From JAYWIG01 sp043789035 (GTDB lineage: Bacteria; Pseudomonadota; Gammaproteobacteria; Burkholderiales; Burkholderiaceae_E), in the NCBI GenBank assembly GCA_043789035.1, contig JAYWIG010000129.1, positions 1 to 54,708 of the forward strand: 54,708 nucleotides of DNA, given 5' to 3'. Numbering within the stretch: the stretch's first letter is position 1; each line of letters begins with the position of its first letter. Below the pieces are notes generated by a model. That model saw only the letters and a program-made list of their open reading frames with translations. It did not search any database and was not told the origin of the DNA. Position numbers and translations under genes: made by a program. This document shows, piece by piece, positions 44,188 to 53,260 of the stretch.

Positions 44188-44682
44188 ATGCCAACCAATA
44201 TCTTAATTCTCTGCACCCACAATTCCGCTCGTAGCGTTCTTAGCGAAGCGATGCTGAACTACTGGGCCACAAAACTCAATGCCGACGTAAAGGCTTACAG
44301 TGCGGGTAGTAGCCCAAGCGGGTGCATCAACCCATTTGCTATCAGTGCACTTGAAGCGGTTGGGATCGATACGAAAGCCTACCGCAGTAAAAGTTGGGAC
44401 GAGTTTGCCGCCAGCGAAGCGCCTTCAATGCGCGTTGTCATTACTGTGTGTGATAGCGCCGCATCAGAGGTTTGCCCGATTTGGCCAGGTGCGCCAGTGA
44501 AAATACATTGGGGCTATCCAGACCCTTCCAACGCAGTGGGCGGTGATAAAGCAAAACGTACAGCTTTCGAACTCACACGACAAGCCATTGCCTACAAAAT
44601 GATGCGCCTAGCACAACTGCCTTTCGATTCACTTTCTAACGCTGAGTTGCAACACCAACTCACAATGATCGAAAGCATTTAA
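44188..44682 (+). CDS. arsC: Arsenate reductase, low-molecular-weight phosphatase type
   Basis: Reduces arsenate to arsenite with a P-loop Cys. From ATG 44188 the protein is about 164 aa and begins MPTNILILCTHNSARS: the C-x5-R loop is Cys9-Arg15. Downstream is VCDSAASEVCPIWPGAPVKI with the Cys pair used in the disulfide relay, then WGYPDPS. An alternative ATG at 44179 overlaps the arsR stop. The thioredoxin or glutaredoxin coupling cannot be told by eye. Confidence 0.9.
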   Translation: MPTNILILCTHNSARSVLSEAMLNYWATKLNADVKAYSAGSSPSGCINPFAISALEAVGIDTKAYRSKSWDEFAASEAPSMRVVITVCDSAASEVCPIWPGAPVKIHWGYPDPSNAVGGDKAKRTAFELTRQAIAYKMMRLAQLPFDSLSNAELQHQLTMIESI

Positions 44683-45350
44683 TGATTTCGGAGGTATCTT
44701 TAAGCAGGCGAGCTTTTGCAGAAATGCTAGGCACTTTGTTGCTCCTGTGTATTGTCATTGGCTCTGGCATCATGGCCGAACGGTTATCCGAGGGCAATGA
44801 CGCTATCGCGCTCTTGGGCAATACCTTTGCCACCGTGTTTGGCTTGTACATTTTGATAGAAGTGTTTGGCCCTGTCAGTGGCGCGCACTTCAACCCAGCA
44901 GTCAGCACCGTCATGTGCTGGCGAAGAGAAATTACCCTCAAAATTCTTATCGTATACGTCATTGCGCAGCTCTGCGGTGCAATGCTCGGAGCATGGTTGG
45001 CTCACGCCATGTTCGAAATGCAAATTCTGCAATTTTCAACCAAAATTCGAAGCGGCTGGGGGCAGTGGATTGCCGAGGCAGTGGCTACTGCGGGCCTACT
45101 TCTGGTGATATTGCGTGCTCCTGTTGGCAAGGCTTCCGCGATGGTCGCCTGCTATATCGGTGCCGCCTATTGGTTCACTGCATCCACTTCATTTGCAAAT
45201 CCGGCAGCGGCATTTGGGCGTATGTGGACTGAGAGTTTTTCAGGTATTGCGCCTAGCAGCGTGATCGGTTTTGTGATTAGTCAATTCATTGGCGCTGCGA
45301 TTGGCGTGGCAATTCATCAAACAATTAGCTCTTCCAATAGTTCTCTTTAA
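44682..45350 (+). CDS. MIP-family channel (AqpS-like aquaglyceroporin) in the ars operon
   Basis: The 222-aa membrane protein has six predicted helices and two NPA motifs, FNPAVS (about 70) and FANPAAAFGR (about 172). It begins with FAEMLGTLLLLCIVIGSGIM. Aquaglyceroporins conduct As(OH)3, and an ars-operon AqpS of this kind is established in Sinorhizobium, where it exports arsenite formed by ArsC. The ATG overlaps the arsC stop (TAATG). No ArsB or Acr3 pump gene is in the window. The 3-prime end overlaps the convergent FAH-family gene by 26 bp. Confidence 0.9.
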   Translation: MISEVSLSRRAFAEMLGTLLLLCIVIGSGIMAERLSEGNDAIALLGNTFATVFGLYILIEVFGPVSGAHFNPAVSTVMCWRREITLKILIVYVIAQLCGAMLGAWLAHAMFEMQILQFSTKIRSGWGQWIAEAVATAGLLLVILRAPVGKASAMVACYIGAAYWFTASTSFANPAAAFGRMWTESFSGIAPSSVIGFVISQFIGAAIGVAIHQTISSSNSSL

Positions 45351-46239
45351 ACCGATCCGGCACCCGAGAATCGTTTCCTTTTGCAACGCGTCTTGCTTCC
45401 TCACTATCAATCGCTTGATGCCCTGTTTTTAACGCGTTAGCTCTTGGCTCTGGTCCCGCAACCACTCGGTTACTTAAGCGACCGATATTGGTAATTTCTA
45501 ACTCGATCAAATCGCCTACACTTAGCGATCGTGAATGGCAGGGAGTTCCAGTCAAAATAATGTCGCCTGGCTCTAAAGTAATGTAGCGAGCAACATCTGC
45601 AATCATGTAGTTCGCGCCCCACACCTGCTCATCACCAATTTTCGCTTCTTGCACGATATGGCCATTGCGGTAGGTGCGCAAGGTTTGTTCGCGAATATCT
45701 ACACCGCTCACAATTCCGGGGCCTATGGGACAAAAGCCGTCCATCCCTTTCACGCGAAACATCGAGCCAGAATCGGTATCCCGAAAATCATGCATGCCCA
45801 TATCGAGTACTGGCACAAAGCCTTCGATGTAATCCCACGCCTCATCAGGGGTAACGTCTTTACAGCGTTTGGAAATCACTACGGCGTACTCACCTTCATA
45901 GTTTAAGTACTGACAACCATCAGGTTTCACAATCGTGCCGCCATGATGATTCAACGTCGTTAGCGGCTTCATGAAATAGGTGGGTTCTGGTGTTGGCTGA
46001 GGCATATTACGAGATTCGATGCCTCGCGAGGTGTAACTCAAATGCACACAGATAATTTTCGTAGGCTCGCACGGCGGCAAGTGAACCGCATCAGCTACCT
46101 TTACCTCTCGGCCGTCATCGAGCTTCAACACGTCATTGGCTTGCAGTGTGCAGCTATGCGCAATGCCGTCGAGCAGAATTCTGCGGCGCTCTAATCGGGG
46201 GCCGGTAAATACCGCTGGTTTATTTTTTTCTGTACTCAT
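45325..46239 (-). CDS. hpaG: FAH-family decarboxylase/isomerase of homoprotocatechuate catabolism (HpaG-like)
   Basis: Fumarylacetoacetate-hydrolase-fold enzyme. HpaG decarboxylates 5-oxopent-3-ene-1,2,5-tricarboxylate and isomerises the product. The 304-aa single-domain protein has the metal-binding set NYEGEYAVVISK (about 124-135) and VLDMGMHDFRDTD (about 154-166), then ILTGTPCHSRSLSVGD. E. coli HpaG is a tandem of two such domains, so one half or a homodimer may be active here. It is last in the hpaHEDG operon. A fumarylacetoacetase-like role linked to the neighbouring hmgA is an alternative. Confidence 0.8.
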   Translation of the reverse strand: MSTEKNKPAVFTGPRLERRRILLDGIAHSCTLQANDVLKLDDGREVKVADAVHLPPCEPTKIICVHLSYTSRGIESRNMPQPTPEPTYFMKPLTTLNHHGGTIVKPDGCQYLNYEGEYAVVISKRCKDVTPDEAWDYIEGFVPVLDMGMHDFRDTDSGSMFRVKGMDGFCPIGPGIVSGVDIREQTLRTYRNGHIVQEAKIGDEQVWGANYMIADVARYITLEPGDIILTGTPCHSRSLSVGDLIELEITNIGRLSNRVVAGPEPRANALKTGHQAIDSEEARRVAKGNDSRVPDRFKENYWKS

Positions 46240-46253
46240 CGCATTGCTTTCGC

Positions 46254-47111
46254 TTAAACATCAAACCACATATGTACATTGCCAGTGCCCCTGGCATTTT
46301 CATAATTAGAAAGCGCCGTGCCTTTGGCCGTACATTCACGTCCGCCTAAAGCACCTACCATTTGCAAGTAATGGCCACCAAAACCTTCCCATGGAAGCGG
46401 GCGAAATTTTGTATCCCATTGGTCGAGTACATCGGCATGTCGCCCCTGCTCGAACAAGCTCATCGCCTCTTTATCACGAGCAATATTTTCTGGTCGAGAT
46501 ACATTGCTTTCATGATAAATACGCGGATGACCTTGCACCCAATCGATTTCATTGAACTTATGGCTGAGCGCACCAGAGGCCAACAAGGCCACTCGATAGG
46601 GGCTTCGCGCGATCGCCTCTCGAATCACTCTGCCCGATTCCACATAGTGATGCGGCTGACAGTTTTGGCAATTACTCACCGTCACTATTTTTTCGCCAGC
46701 CGCTACCGCGTTCACCACGTTGATGGTGGCATAGTGCCTAGGCAAGCTTGGCTCAAACACAGCCTTTGATTGCACCTTTTGTTCGATGCCAACATCTTCC
46801 ACCAATTGCGCGAGATCTGGCGCACCTTTATAGGCGTACTTTTTGCCAAACAAATACCAGGGCATTTCATCCGAGATAAATGTGCCTTCGTAGCCCTCAC
46901 CGCCATCAATCAAATGGAAGCCGGTGGTAAACCAATGCGTATCAAAAATCATCAGCACATCGGGCTTTGCTTGGTCAAGCTTGGCTCGCAATCGAGCATA
47001 GCCGCGTACTAAATCAGAATCATCACCATTGCCCATCATCACTCGAAACTCATCGGTCTGAAACAAACCGGGATGGTGTGAAACGATGGCTGCGCCCACT
47101 ATTGAACCCAT
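46254..47111 (-). CDS. hpaD: 3,4-dihydroxyphenylacetate 2,3-dioxygenase (LigB-type class III extradiol)
   Basis: Ring-cleaves homoprotocatechuate to 5-carboxymethyl-2-hydroxymuconate semialdehyde. The 285-aa protein shows the LigB pattern: IVSHHPGLFQ (iron His near residue 12), VLMIFDTHWFTTGFHLIDG, LPRHYATINVVNAV, and VALLASGALSHKFNEID. This pattern resembles E. coli HpaD. The gene lies between hpaE and hpaG in one operon, which supports the substrate assignment. Confidence 0.85.
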   Translation of the reverse strand: MGSIVGAAIVSHHPGLFQTDEFRVMMGNGDDSDLVRGYARLRAKLDQAKPDVLMIFDTHWFTTGFHLIDGGEGYEGTFISDEMPWYLFGKKYAYKGAPDLAQLVEDVGIEQKVQSKAVFEPSLPRHYATINVVNAVAAGEKIVTVSNCQNCQPHHYVESGRVIREAIARSPYRVALLASGALSHKFNEIDWVQGHPRIYHESNVSRPENIARDKEAMSLFEQGRHADVLDQWDTKFRPLPWEGFGGHYLQMVGALGGRECTAKGTALSNYENARGTGNVHMWFDV

Positions 47112-47126
47112 AACAATTTTCCTGCG

Positions 47127-48605
47127 TTATCGATGACTAAAACTTGGTACAAACGGCTTCTTTGGCACTACAACATCTTTAATATTGCAGAAGAACTCGA
47201 AGCTCCAAACACCGCCTTCTCTGCCAATACCAGATTGTTTATAGCCGCCAAAAGGCGCCGCCAAATCTCTTATGCCAAATGAGTTTACCCAAATAAAGCC
47301 AGTCTGAATTTGCTCCGCAATGTTGGTTGCGTGCGTTGGCTCGCCATAACAAACACCGCCTAAGCCATATTGCACATCATTAGCCATCGCAATCGCTTGG
47401 GTGTCGTCGCTAAATGTTTGCAACACCAACACTGGGCCAAACACTTCTTGCTGAACAATTTCGGAATCTTGCGCAACATCGGTGAGCATAGTCGGTTCAT
47501 AGTAAAGCGCACCCACGCTACTAAGCTTCGCACCCCACAAGACTTTTGCACCGCTCGCGACTGCGCGCTCCACATAGCCCTTCACCTTTTCAAACTGCTT
47601 AGAGTGAATGATAGGGCCAACTTCGGTGGACACAAGCCGTGGGTCGCCAATTGCAAGCTTCTCTACATAAGAACGCATCTTGGTAACAAACTCGTCCCGA
47701 ATGTTTTCATGCACTAAAAAGCGCGTTCCTGCTAGACAGACTTGGGTTGCGTTGCGATACATGAGCGCGCCACAGGCTGCAGCCGCGTCGATATCAGCGT
47801 CTTCCAAAACGATAAACGGCGATTTTCCACCCAACTCTAAGCTCACTGGGGTTAAATTCTTCGCAGCACTTTGCGCAATTAACTTCGCGGTTGGTACCGA
47901 ACCTGTAAACGAAATTCTCGATACTCTTGTATCGGCCACCAAGGTTGCGCCGGTCACCGCACCCGTACCTTGCACAACATTAAATACGCCTGGTGGCAAA
48001 CCAGCTGCATGCGCGGCATCGGCAAGTAATGAGCAAGTCAGCGGTGCCCACTCAGGCGGCTTAACCACCGCCGTATTGCCAGAGGCCAAGGCGGGCCCGA
48101 GCTTCCATGTTGTCAACATCAAGGGTGAGTTCCACGGCGTGATAATGACGCAAACACCGGCTGGATCATGTTTCACCAAGTGCTTCGCCTGTTCAGTCTC
48201 AATGACTTTATCTTGCAACGTTAATGCAGCATCGGCAAAAAATGTGATGTTCAACTTTGCGCGCGGCACGATGCCATGCCGCATTCTGGACAACAGCACA
48301 CCCGCGTCGACCGACTCACATTGGCAGAGCTCCTCCGAGCGTTTGCCAATCTCATCAGCAAAGCGCAATAAGTATTCACGTCTTTTCTGTGCACCGAGTG
48401 CAGCCCATGCGGGGAACGCAGCATGGGCTGCAGCAACGGCAGCGTCGGTATGCTCGCTTAAGCCTTGCGATATAGTGCCCAGTGACGCACCGTCAATCGG
48501 TGAAAATAAGTCGAATGATTCTTTCGACGATACTCTCGCGCCATTAATGTAATGATCGGCCGAGATATGTAAATCCGGCAAATTAGGAATCGTAATTTTG
48601 GCCAT
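47127..48605 (-). CDS. hpaE: 5-carboxymethyl-2-hydroxymuconate semialdehyde dehydrogenase
   Basis: NAD-dependent aldehyde dehydrogenase that oxidises the ring-cleavage product. The 492-aa protein has SLELGGKSPFIVLEDADID (general-base Glu about 257), the nucleophile Cys in ATQVCLAGTR (about 292), and the cofactor-binding SFTGSV. Its place between hpaH and hpaD supports HpaE; by itself the sequence would be a generic ALDH. Confidence 0.87.
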   Translation of the reverse strand: MAKITIPNLPDLHISADHYINGARVSSKESFDLFSPIDGASLGTISQGLSEHTDAAVAAAHAAFPAWAALGAQKRREYLLRFADEIGKRSEELCQCESVDAGVLLSRMRHGIVPRAKLNITFFADAALTLQDKVIETEQAKHLVKHDPAGVCVIITPWNSPLMLTTWKLGPALASGNTAVVKPPEWAPLTCSLLADAAHAAGLPPGVFNVVQGTGAVTGATLVADTRVSRISFTGSVPTAKLIAQSAAKNLTPVSLELGGKSPFIVLEDADIDAAAACGALMYRNATQVCLAGTRFLVHENIRDEFVTKMRSYVEKLAIGDPRLVSTEVGPIIHSKQFEKVKGYVERAVASGAKVLWGAKLSSVGALYYEPTMLTDVAQDSEIVQQEVFGPVLVLQTFSDDTQAIAMANDVQYGLGGVCYGEPTHATNIAEQIQTGFIWVNSFGIRDLAAPFGGYKQSGIGREGGVWSFEFFCNIKDVVVPKKPFVPSFSHR

Positions 48606-48610
48606 AATGT

Positions 48611-49414
48611 TTAAGCAAATCTAAAAGTAATATTGCCAAGCAGGCCGTAATCCGCATGAAAAGTATCGCCCACTGCGCCCGCGACAGGCCGAGTGAACGA
48701 ACCTCCCAACACCACTTCGCCAGCCTTTAAATACTCATTCTTCTCACCCAAACGATTGGCCAACCAAGCCACACCGTTCGCTGGGTGATTCAACACTGCT
48801 GCTGCTAAGCCAGACTCTTCCAACACGGCGTTTTTATACAAAAGCGCACCGCACCAGCGTAAATCAACCGCGTCTGGTTTCACAGGTCTGCCGCCGGTGA
48901 CAATGCCCGCATTGGCCGCATTATCGGAAATCGTATCGAACACTTTACGCATCACTTTTGTTTTACGGTCGAACTGCTCGATTCGCGCATCGATAATTTC
49001 GAGTGCTGGCATGACGTAATCGGTGGCTTTCAACACATCGATGATGGTGCAACCCGGCCCCTTCAAATCTTTGCCCAACACGAAGGCAAGCTCCACCTCT
49101 ACGCGGGGCGCAATAAAACGATTAAAGGCAATATCGCCGCCGCTCTCGAAAAACATGTCATCAAGCAATGCGCCGAAATCAGGCTCGGTAATTTGCGACG
49201 CTAACTGCATGGCACGCGAGGTTAAGCCAATTTTATGGCCCTTAATCACTCGACCTTCTGCAACCTTCAGCTTTACCCAGGCTTGGCTAATTGCATAACC
49301 GTCTTCAATAGTCATCTCTGGAAAACGTTTGGAGAAGTGCTCGACTTGTACGCGGGTTTTCTCAGCAACGTTTAATTCAGTAGCGAGTTGTTGGATCGTT
49401 TTTTTAGTCAGCAT
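48611..49414 (-). CDS. hpaH: 2-oxo-hept-3-ene-1,7-dioate hydratase
   Basis: Hydrates 2-oxohept-3-ene-dioate ahead of the aldolase step. The 267-aa protein belongs to the MhpD/HpaH hydratase family of the FAH fold. It has ISQAWVKLKVAEGRVIKGHK, IGLTSRAMQLASQITEPDFG (about 62-81) and FIAPRVEVELAFVLGKDL. It is the first gene of the hpaH-E-D-G operon, 104 bp divergent from the flavoprotein gene. HpaF and HpaI, needed to complete the route, are not here. Confidence 0.87.
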   Translation of the reverse strand: MLTKKTIQQLATELNVAEKTRVQVEHFSKRFPEMTIEDGYAISQAWVKLKVAEGRVIKGHKIGLTSRAMQLASQITEPDFGALLDDMFFESGGDIAFNRFIAPRVEVELAFVLGKDLKGPGCTIIDVLKATDYVMPALEIIDARIEQFDRKTKVMRKVFDTISDNAANAGIVTGGRPVKPDAVDLRWCGALLYKNAVLEESGLAAAVLNHPANGVAWLANRLGEKNEYLKAGEVVLGGSFTRPVAGAVGDTFHADYGLLGNITFRFA

Positions 49415-49518
49415 TGCCTGTCTCAGTCATTTTCTTAGCGATTGATATTTCATATACTAAGCCCCAAGCATTAATCAATCAAGTTGCGCGCGCAACTAAT
49501 TGCATTTATAGTGCTTGA
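49415..49518. promoter_or_regulatory. Divergent promoter region of the hpa and mha-hmgA operons
   Basis: The 104-bp gap drives both operons. On the minus strand a TTGATT (49483-49478) and TAGTAT (49460-49455) at 17-bp spacing are a plausible hpa promoter. On the plus strand TATAGT (49507-49512) is a possible -10 for the flavoprotein gene, which would make its mRNA nearly leaderless. No ribosome-binding site precedes that ATG. The central palindrome overlaps or borders both promoters. Confidence 0.55.
49483..49498. promoter_or_regulatory. Perfect 16-bp palindrome, candidate MarR operator
   Basis: AGTTGCGCGCGCAACT is its own reverse complement. It lies 20 bp before the flavoprotein ATG and 68 bp from the hpaH start, touching the predicted -35 of both sides. 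The size and symmetry fit a MarR dimer site, and a MarR-family gene is the third gene of the plus-strand operon. Confidence 0.72.
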
Positions 49519-51060
49519 ATGAAAGCACCAATCTCACTTCCAAAACATACCGGCATACTCATCATCGGTGGCGGCCCCATCGGCATGACCTTAGCCGCCT
49601 TGCTCGCCAAGCAAGGCGTCAAAGCCCTAGTACTCGAAGCCGATGCTGGTTACTGCACGGGTAGCCGCGCTATCTGCGTATCTCGCCGTTCACAAGAAAT
49701 ACTTTCATGGGCAGGCGCAGAAAACGCGATGCGCGAAAAAGCCTTACCCTGGACGGGTGGTCGCAGCTATTACCGTGACAAAGAAGTACTGCACTTTAAT
49801 ATGCCTACCGAGCCTACCGAAAGGTTTGCGCCCATGGTCAACATTCAGCAGTTCTATGTCGAACGATTCGCCCATGAGTGCGGCGGGTTCGATGTCGCTT
49901 GGAACTGTAAAGTGCTCAGCGTTCAATCATTCGATGAATATTCTGAAGTCATCATTCAAATGGTCGATGGGACAAAGCACACCATGACGTGCGATTGGTT
50001 AGCGGCGTGTGACGGTGGCAAAAGTACGGTGCGCGAACAATTGGGTTTGTCACTCGAAGGCGTGCAGTACGAAGGCAAATACGTCATCGTCGATATCGAG
50101 CAAGACACCAAACGTGAAGTAGAACGCCTCGCTTGGTTCGACCCGCCATCGAACCCCGGCTCAACCATATTGATGCACCGGCAGCCCGACAATATTTGGC
50201 GTATCGATTACCAAGTCGCTGATGATGAAGACCCTGCCGAAGCGGTGAAGCCTGAAAACGTACTGCCTAGAGTACAAAGCCACCTCGACATGATTGGTGA
50301 AAACGCACCGTGGAAGGCGCAATGGATTTCGATTTACAACGCCAAGTGTCTCACCCTTCCCGATTATCGACACAAGCAAGTGTTCTTCCTTGGTGATGCG
50401 GCACACTTAGTACCCATCTTCGGCGTTCGCGGCTTGAACTCAGGCATTGATGATGCTGCTAATTTAGCGTGGAAGCTCGCTGCGGTTATGCAAGGCAAAG
50501 CCACCAACGGCTTGCTCAACACTTACACGCAAGAACGTTTGCATGCCACGCATGAAAACATTCAATACGGCGCGAAGAGTACCGAATTTATGGCACCCCC
50601 ACATGAAGGTTTTAAGCTGATGCGCGAAGCTGCGCTGCGATTGTCGATAGAGAACTCGTCCGTCAACAGCCTTCTTAACCCTCGGCAATCGCAGCCAATT
50701 GAATATGTGGGTTCGGCATTGAACATCGATGCTAGTTCTAATGCTAAGCATGAAGGCCCACGCCCAGGAATGCCAGCGCCCGAAGCACAACTGTTCGGCT
50801 TTCCCCAAACCCATCTTTCGCAATTGTTTGGCAAGGGCTTTGTAACGTTACGGTTTAGCAATGCGGTATCGGCCAACCACAATGTCGTCAACATTAATAG
50901 CGAACACACCCAAGCATGGTCGCGTTATGCGGCGCAAGAAGGCAGCACGTACTTAATCCGACCAGACGGATACATCCTTGCGACTTGGATTGAATCAAAT
51001 ACCAATAACGCAATAGACGCCGCGCGGTTAATCGATAAAGCATTGAAAGTTGCCGTATGA
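49519..51060 (+). CDS. FAD-dependent aromatic hydroxylase (candidate 3-hydroxyphenylacetate 6-hydroxylase flavoprotein)
   Basis: Group A flavoprotein monooxygenase (FAD_binding_3, phenol-hydroxylase-like). The 513-aa protein has the FAD dinucleotide fold IIGGGPIGMTLAALLAKQG (about 15-33), the DG-type motif AACDGGKSTVREQLG (about 162-176) and the GD motif FFLGDAAHLVPIFGVRGLN (about 292-310). A C-terminal thioredoxin-like domain follows. It is cotranscribed with a 62-aa protein and hmgA. That matches, by context, the two-component MhaA/MhaB hydroxylase that makes homogentisate from 3-hydroxyphenylacetate in Pseudomonas. A resorcinol- or hydroxybenzoate-type hydroxylase is an alternative. Confidence 0.8.
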   Translation: MKAPISLPKHTGILIIGGGPIGMTLAALLAKQGVKALVLEADAGYCTGSRAICVSRRSQEILSWAGAENAMREKALPWTGGRSYYRDKEVLHFNMPTEPTERFAPMVNIQQFYVERFAHECGGFDVAWNCKVLSVQSFDEYSEVIIQMVDGTKHTMTCDWLAACDGGKSTVREQLGLSLEGVQYEGKYVIVDIEQDTKREVERLAWFDPPSNPGSTILMHRQPDNIWRIDYQVADDEDPAEAVKPENVLPRVQSHLDMIGENAPWKAQWISIYNAKCLTLPDYRHKQVFFLGDAAHLVPIFGVRGLNSGIDDAANLAWKLAAVMQGKATNGLLNTYTQERLHATHENIQYGAKSTEFMAPPHEGFKLMREAALRLSIENSSVNSLLNPRQSQPIEYVGSALNIDASSNAKHEGPRPGMPAPEAQLFGFPQTHLSQLFGKGFVTLRFSNAVSANHNVVNINSEHTQAWSRYAAQEGSTYLIRPDGYILATWIESNTNNAIDAARLIDKALKVAV

Positions 51061-51245
51061 CTGCTAGCGATTTAGAGGCCTCCTATACCGAACTTGCCAA
51101 TGCCATTCATCGCGTGGGGCACGACCGTGCGCAACTCATGCTGGCCACTCTATGCTTATCGCTGATCAGCGAACGGGACAATTCCGATGCGGTACTTAAA
51201 GCGATTGCTCAAGCAGAAAGATTAGCGCTTGATGGCACTCGATAG
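51057..51245 (+). CDS. Small 62-aa protein, candidate hydroxylase coupling subunit (MhaB/DUF2783-like)
   Basis: The start overlaps the flavoprotein stop (ATGA). The 62-aa sequence is predicted helical (ASYTELANAIHRVGHDRAQL, then MLATLCLSLISERD, ending VLKAIAQAERLALDG). It resembles by eye the DUF2783 small proteins found beside flavoprotein hydroxylases; this needs a profile check. In Pseudomonas putida U a small coupling protein of similar size is required by the 3-hydroxyphenylacetate hydroxylase. Its stop overlaps the marR start by 14 bp. Confidence 0.65.
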   Translation: MTASDLEASYTELANAIHRVGHDRAQLMLATLCLSLISERDNSDAVLKAIAQAERLALDGTR

Positions 51246-51686
51246 AAGCTTCACTTACCGGCTGCATGTACTGCATAAGTTAACCGATATGCAAACCCAA
51301 CGAGCTTATGAAAATGAGCTAGGCATGACATTGAGTGATGGCCGTGCATTGAGTGTCATTGGAGCCTTCGGCCCGTTATCGGTGAACGATCTGGCTTTTA
51401 AGTCGAATTTGAACAAAGGCCAGGCCAGCCGGGCAGCACAATCTCTGGTGGAACAAAAGCTTGTCGATAAAGACGCCAGTGGCGCTGATGGCCGGGGGGT
51501 GGTTTTGTCACTCAATACAAAGGGCAAAAAACTCTATAAAAGAGTGATGGTTTTGGTAGAAAAGCGTAACCTAGAAATTCTTTCCACTCTTTCAGCCGCA
51601 GAACAATCGCACCTGAACTCGCTGTTTGATCGACTCATCACAAAAACGCAACAACAAATTGCGCTTCAACCTCTGGAGAAAAAACC

Positions 51687-51690
<4 letters not shown>
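51232..51690 (+). CDS. MarR-family transcriptional regulator
   Basis: The 152-aa winged-helix protein has LSVNDLAFKSNLNKGQASRA (recognition helix, about 44-63) and the wing DGRGVVLSLNTKGKKLYKR. The ATG at 51232 is chosen; a TTG directly before it also exists. It is embedded between the small protein gene and hmgA with overlaps on both sides. It probably represses its own operon and the divergent hpa operon through the nearby palindrome and responds to an aromatic acid. Confidence 0.87.
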
Positions 51691-52979
<1,289 letters not shown>

Positions 52980-53003
52980 TGGGGTTGGTCTTAAGGGCAA
53001 GCA

Positions 53004-53037
53004 CCAGAATGCTGTCAACCGCATTCTTGGCAGATTT
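53004..53037 (+). terminator. Hairpin after hmgA
   Basis: AGAATGC and GCATTCT form a perfect 7-bp stem with an 8-nt loop, extended by CC/GG with one bulge, 25 bp after the hmgA stop. The following sequence has broken T-tracts (ATTTCTATTTC). Probable terminator of the hmgA operon. Confidence 0.55.
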
Positions 53038-53059
53038 CTATTTCCACACGCTGACGGTT

Positions 53060-53166
53060 TCAAACGCGCGCGCGCGACGCCGACGAGCAATCGCCCCGAC
53101 AACGCCCAAACCACAAAGTATCATTGCCCACTCGCCTGGTGTAGCTTGTACAGCGCTACTAGGCTC
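53060..53166 (-). pseudogene. C-terminal PEP-CTERM sorting-signal remnant
   Basis: The frame encodes EPSSAVQATPGEWAMILCGL and then GVVGAIARRRRARV before a TGA at 53062-53060. The P-G-E-W-A-M motif, a hydrophobic segment and an Arg cluster are the exosortase sorting signal in its betaproteobacterial form. A TAA at 53175-53173 lies three codons upstream, so no protein precedes it. It is the orphaned tail of a lost exported protein and implies exosortase genes elsewhere. Confidence 0.7.
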
Positions 53167-53260
53167 GAATAGTTAGGCGTTATTGACGACTTACTGGCCA
53201 TTCAGAACATATACTTGAAGCAGCGAGAACTGGTACAGGCAGCCGGGCGAAAATGACTAG

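Larger units (their letters stand above)
52980..53260. other. hmgA to vapC intergenic region
   Basis: Apart from the hmgA hairpin and the PEP-CTERM remnant, the segment holds no recognisable gene. A short frame near 53182-53255 (IDDLLAIQNIYLKQRELVQA and a stop) is not identified. The region looks like debris between two accessory units. Confidence 0.5.

Noticed and set aside
45649..48552. Long plus-strand frames opposite hpaG, hpaD and hpaE.
   Set aside because: They are antisense shadows of strong coding genes, with no family similarity or ribosome-binding sites.
53172..53178. GTTAGGC matches the integron attC core GTTRRRY.
   Set aside because: No matching inverse core (RYYYAAC) or second copy at a suitable distance was seen, and no integrase gene is present. 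Chance match.
53182..53255. Short plus-strand frame resembling the end of a restriction-specificity subunit.
   Set aside because: Only about 24 codons, no start, and the similarity is too vague to support a call.
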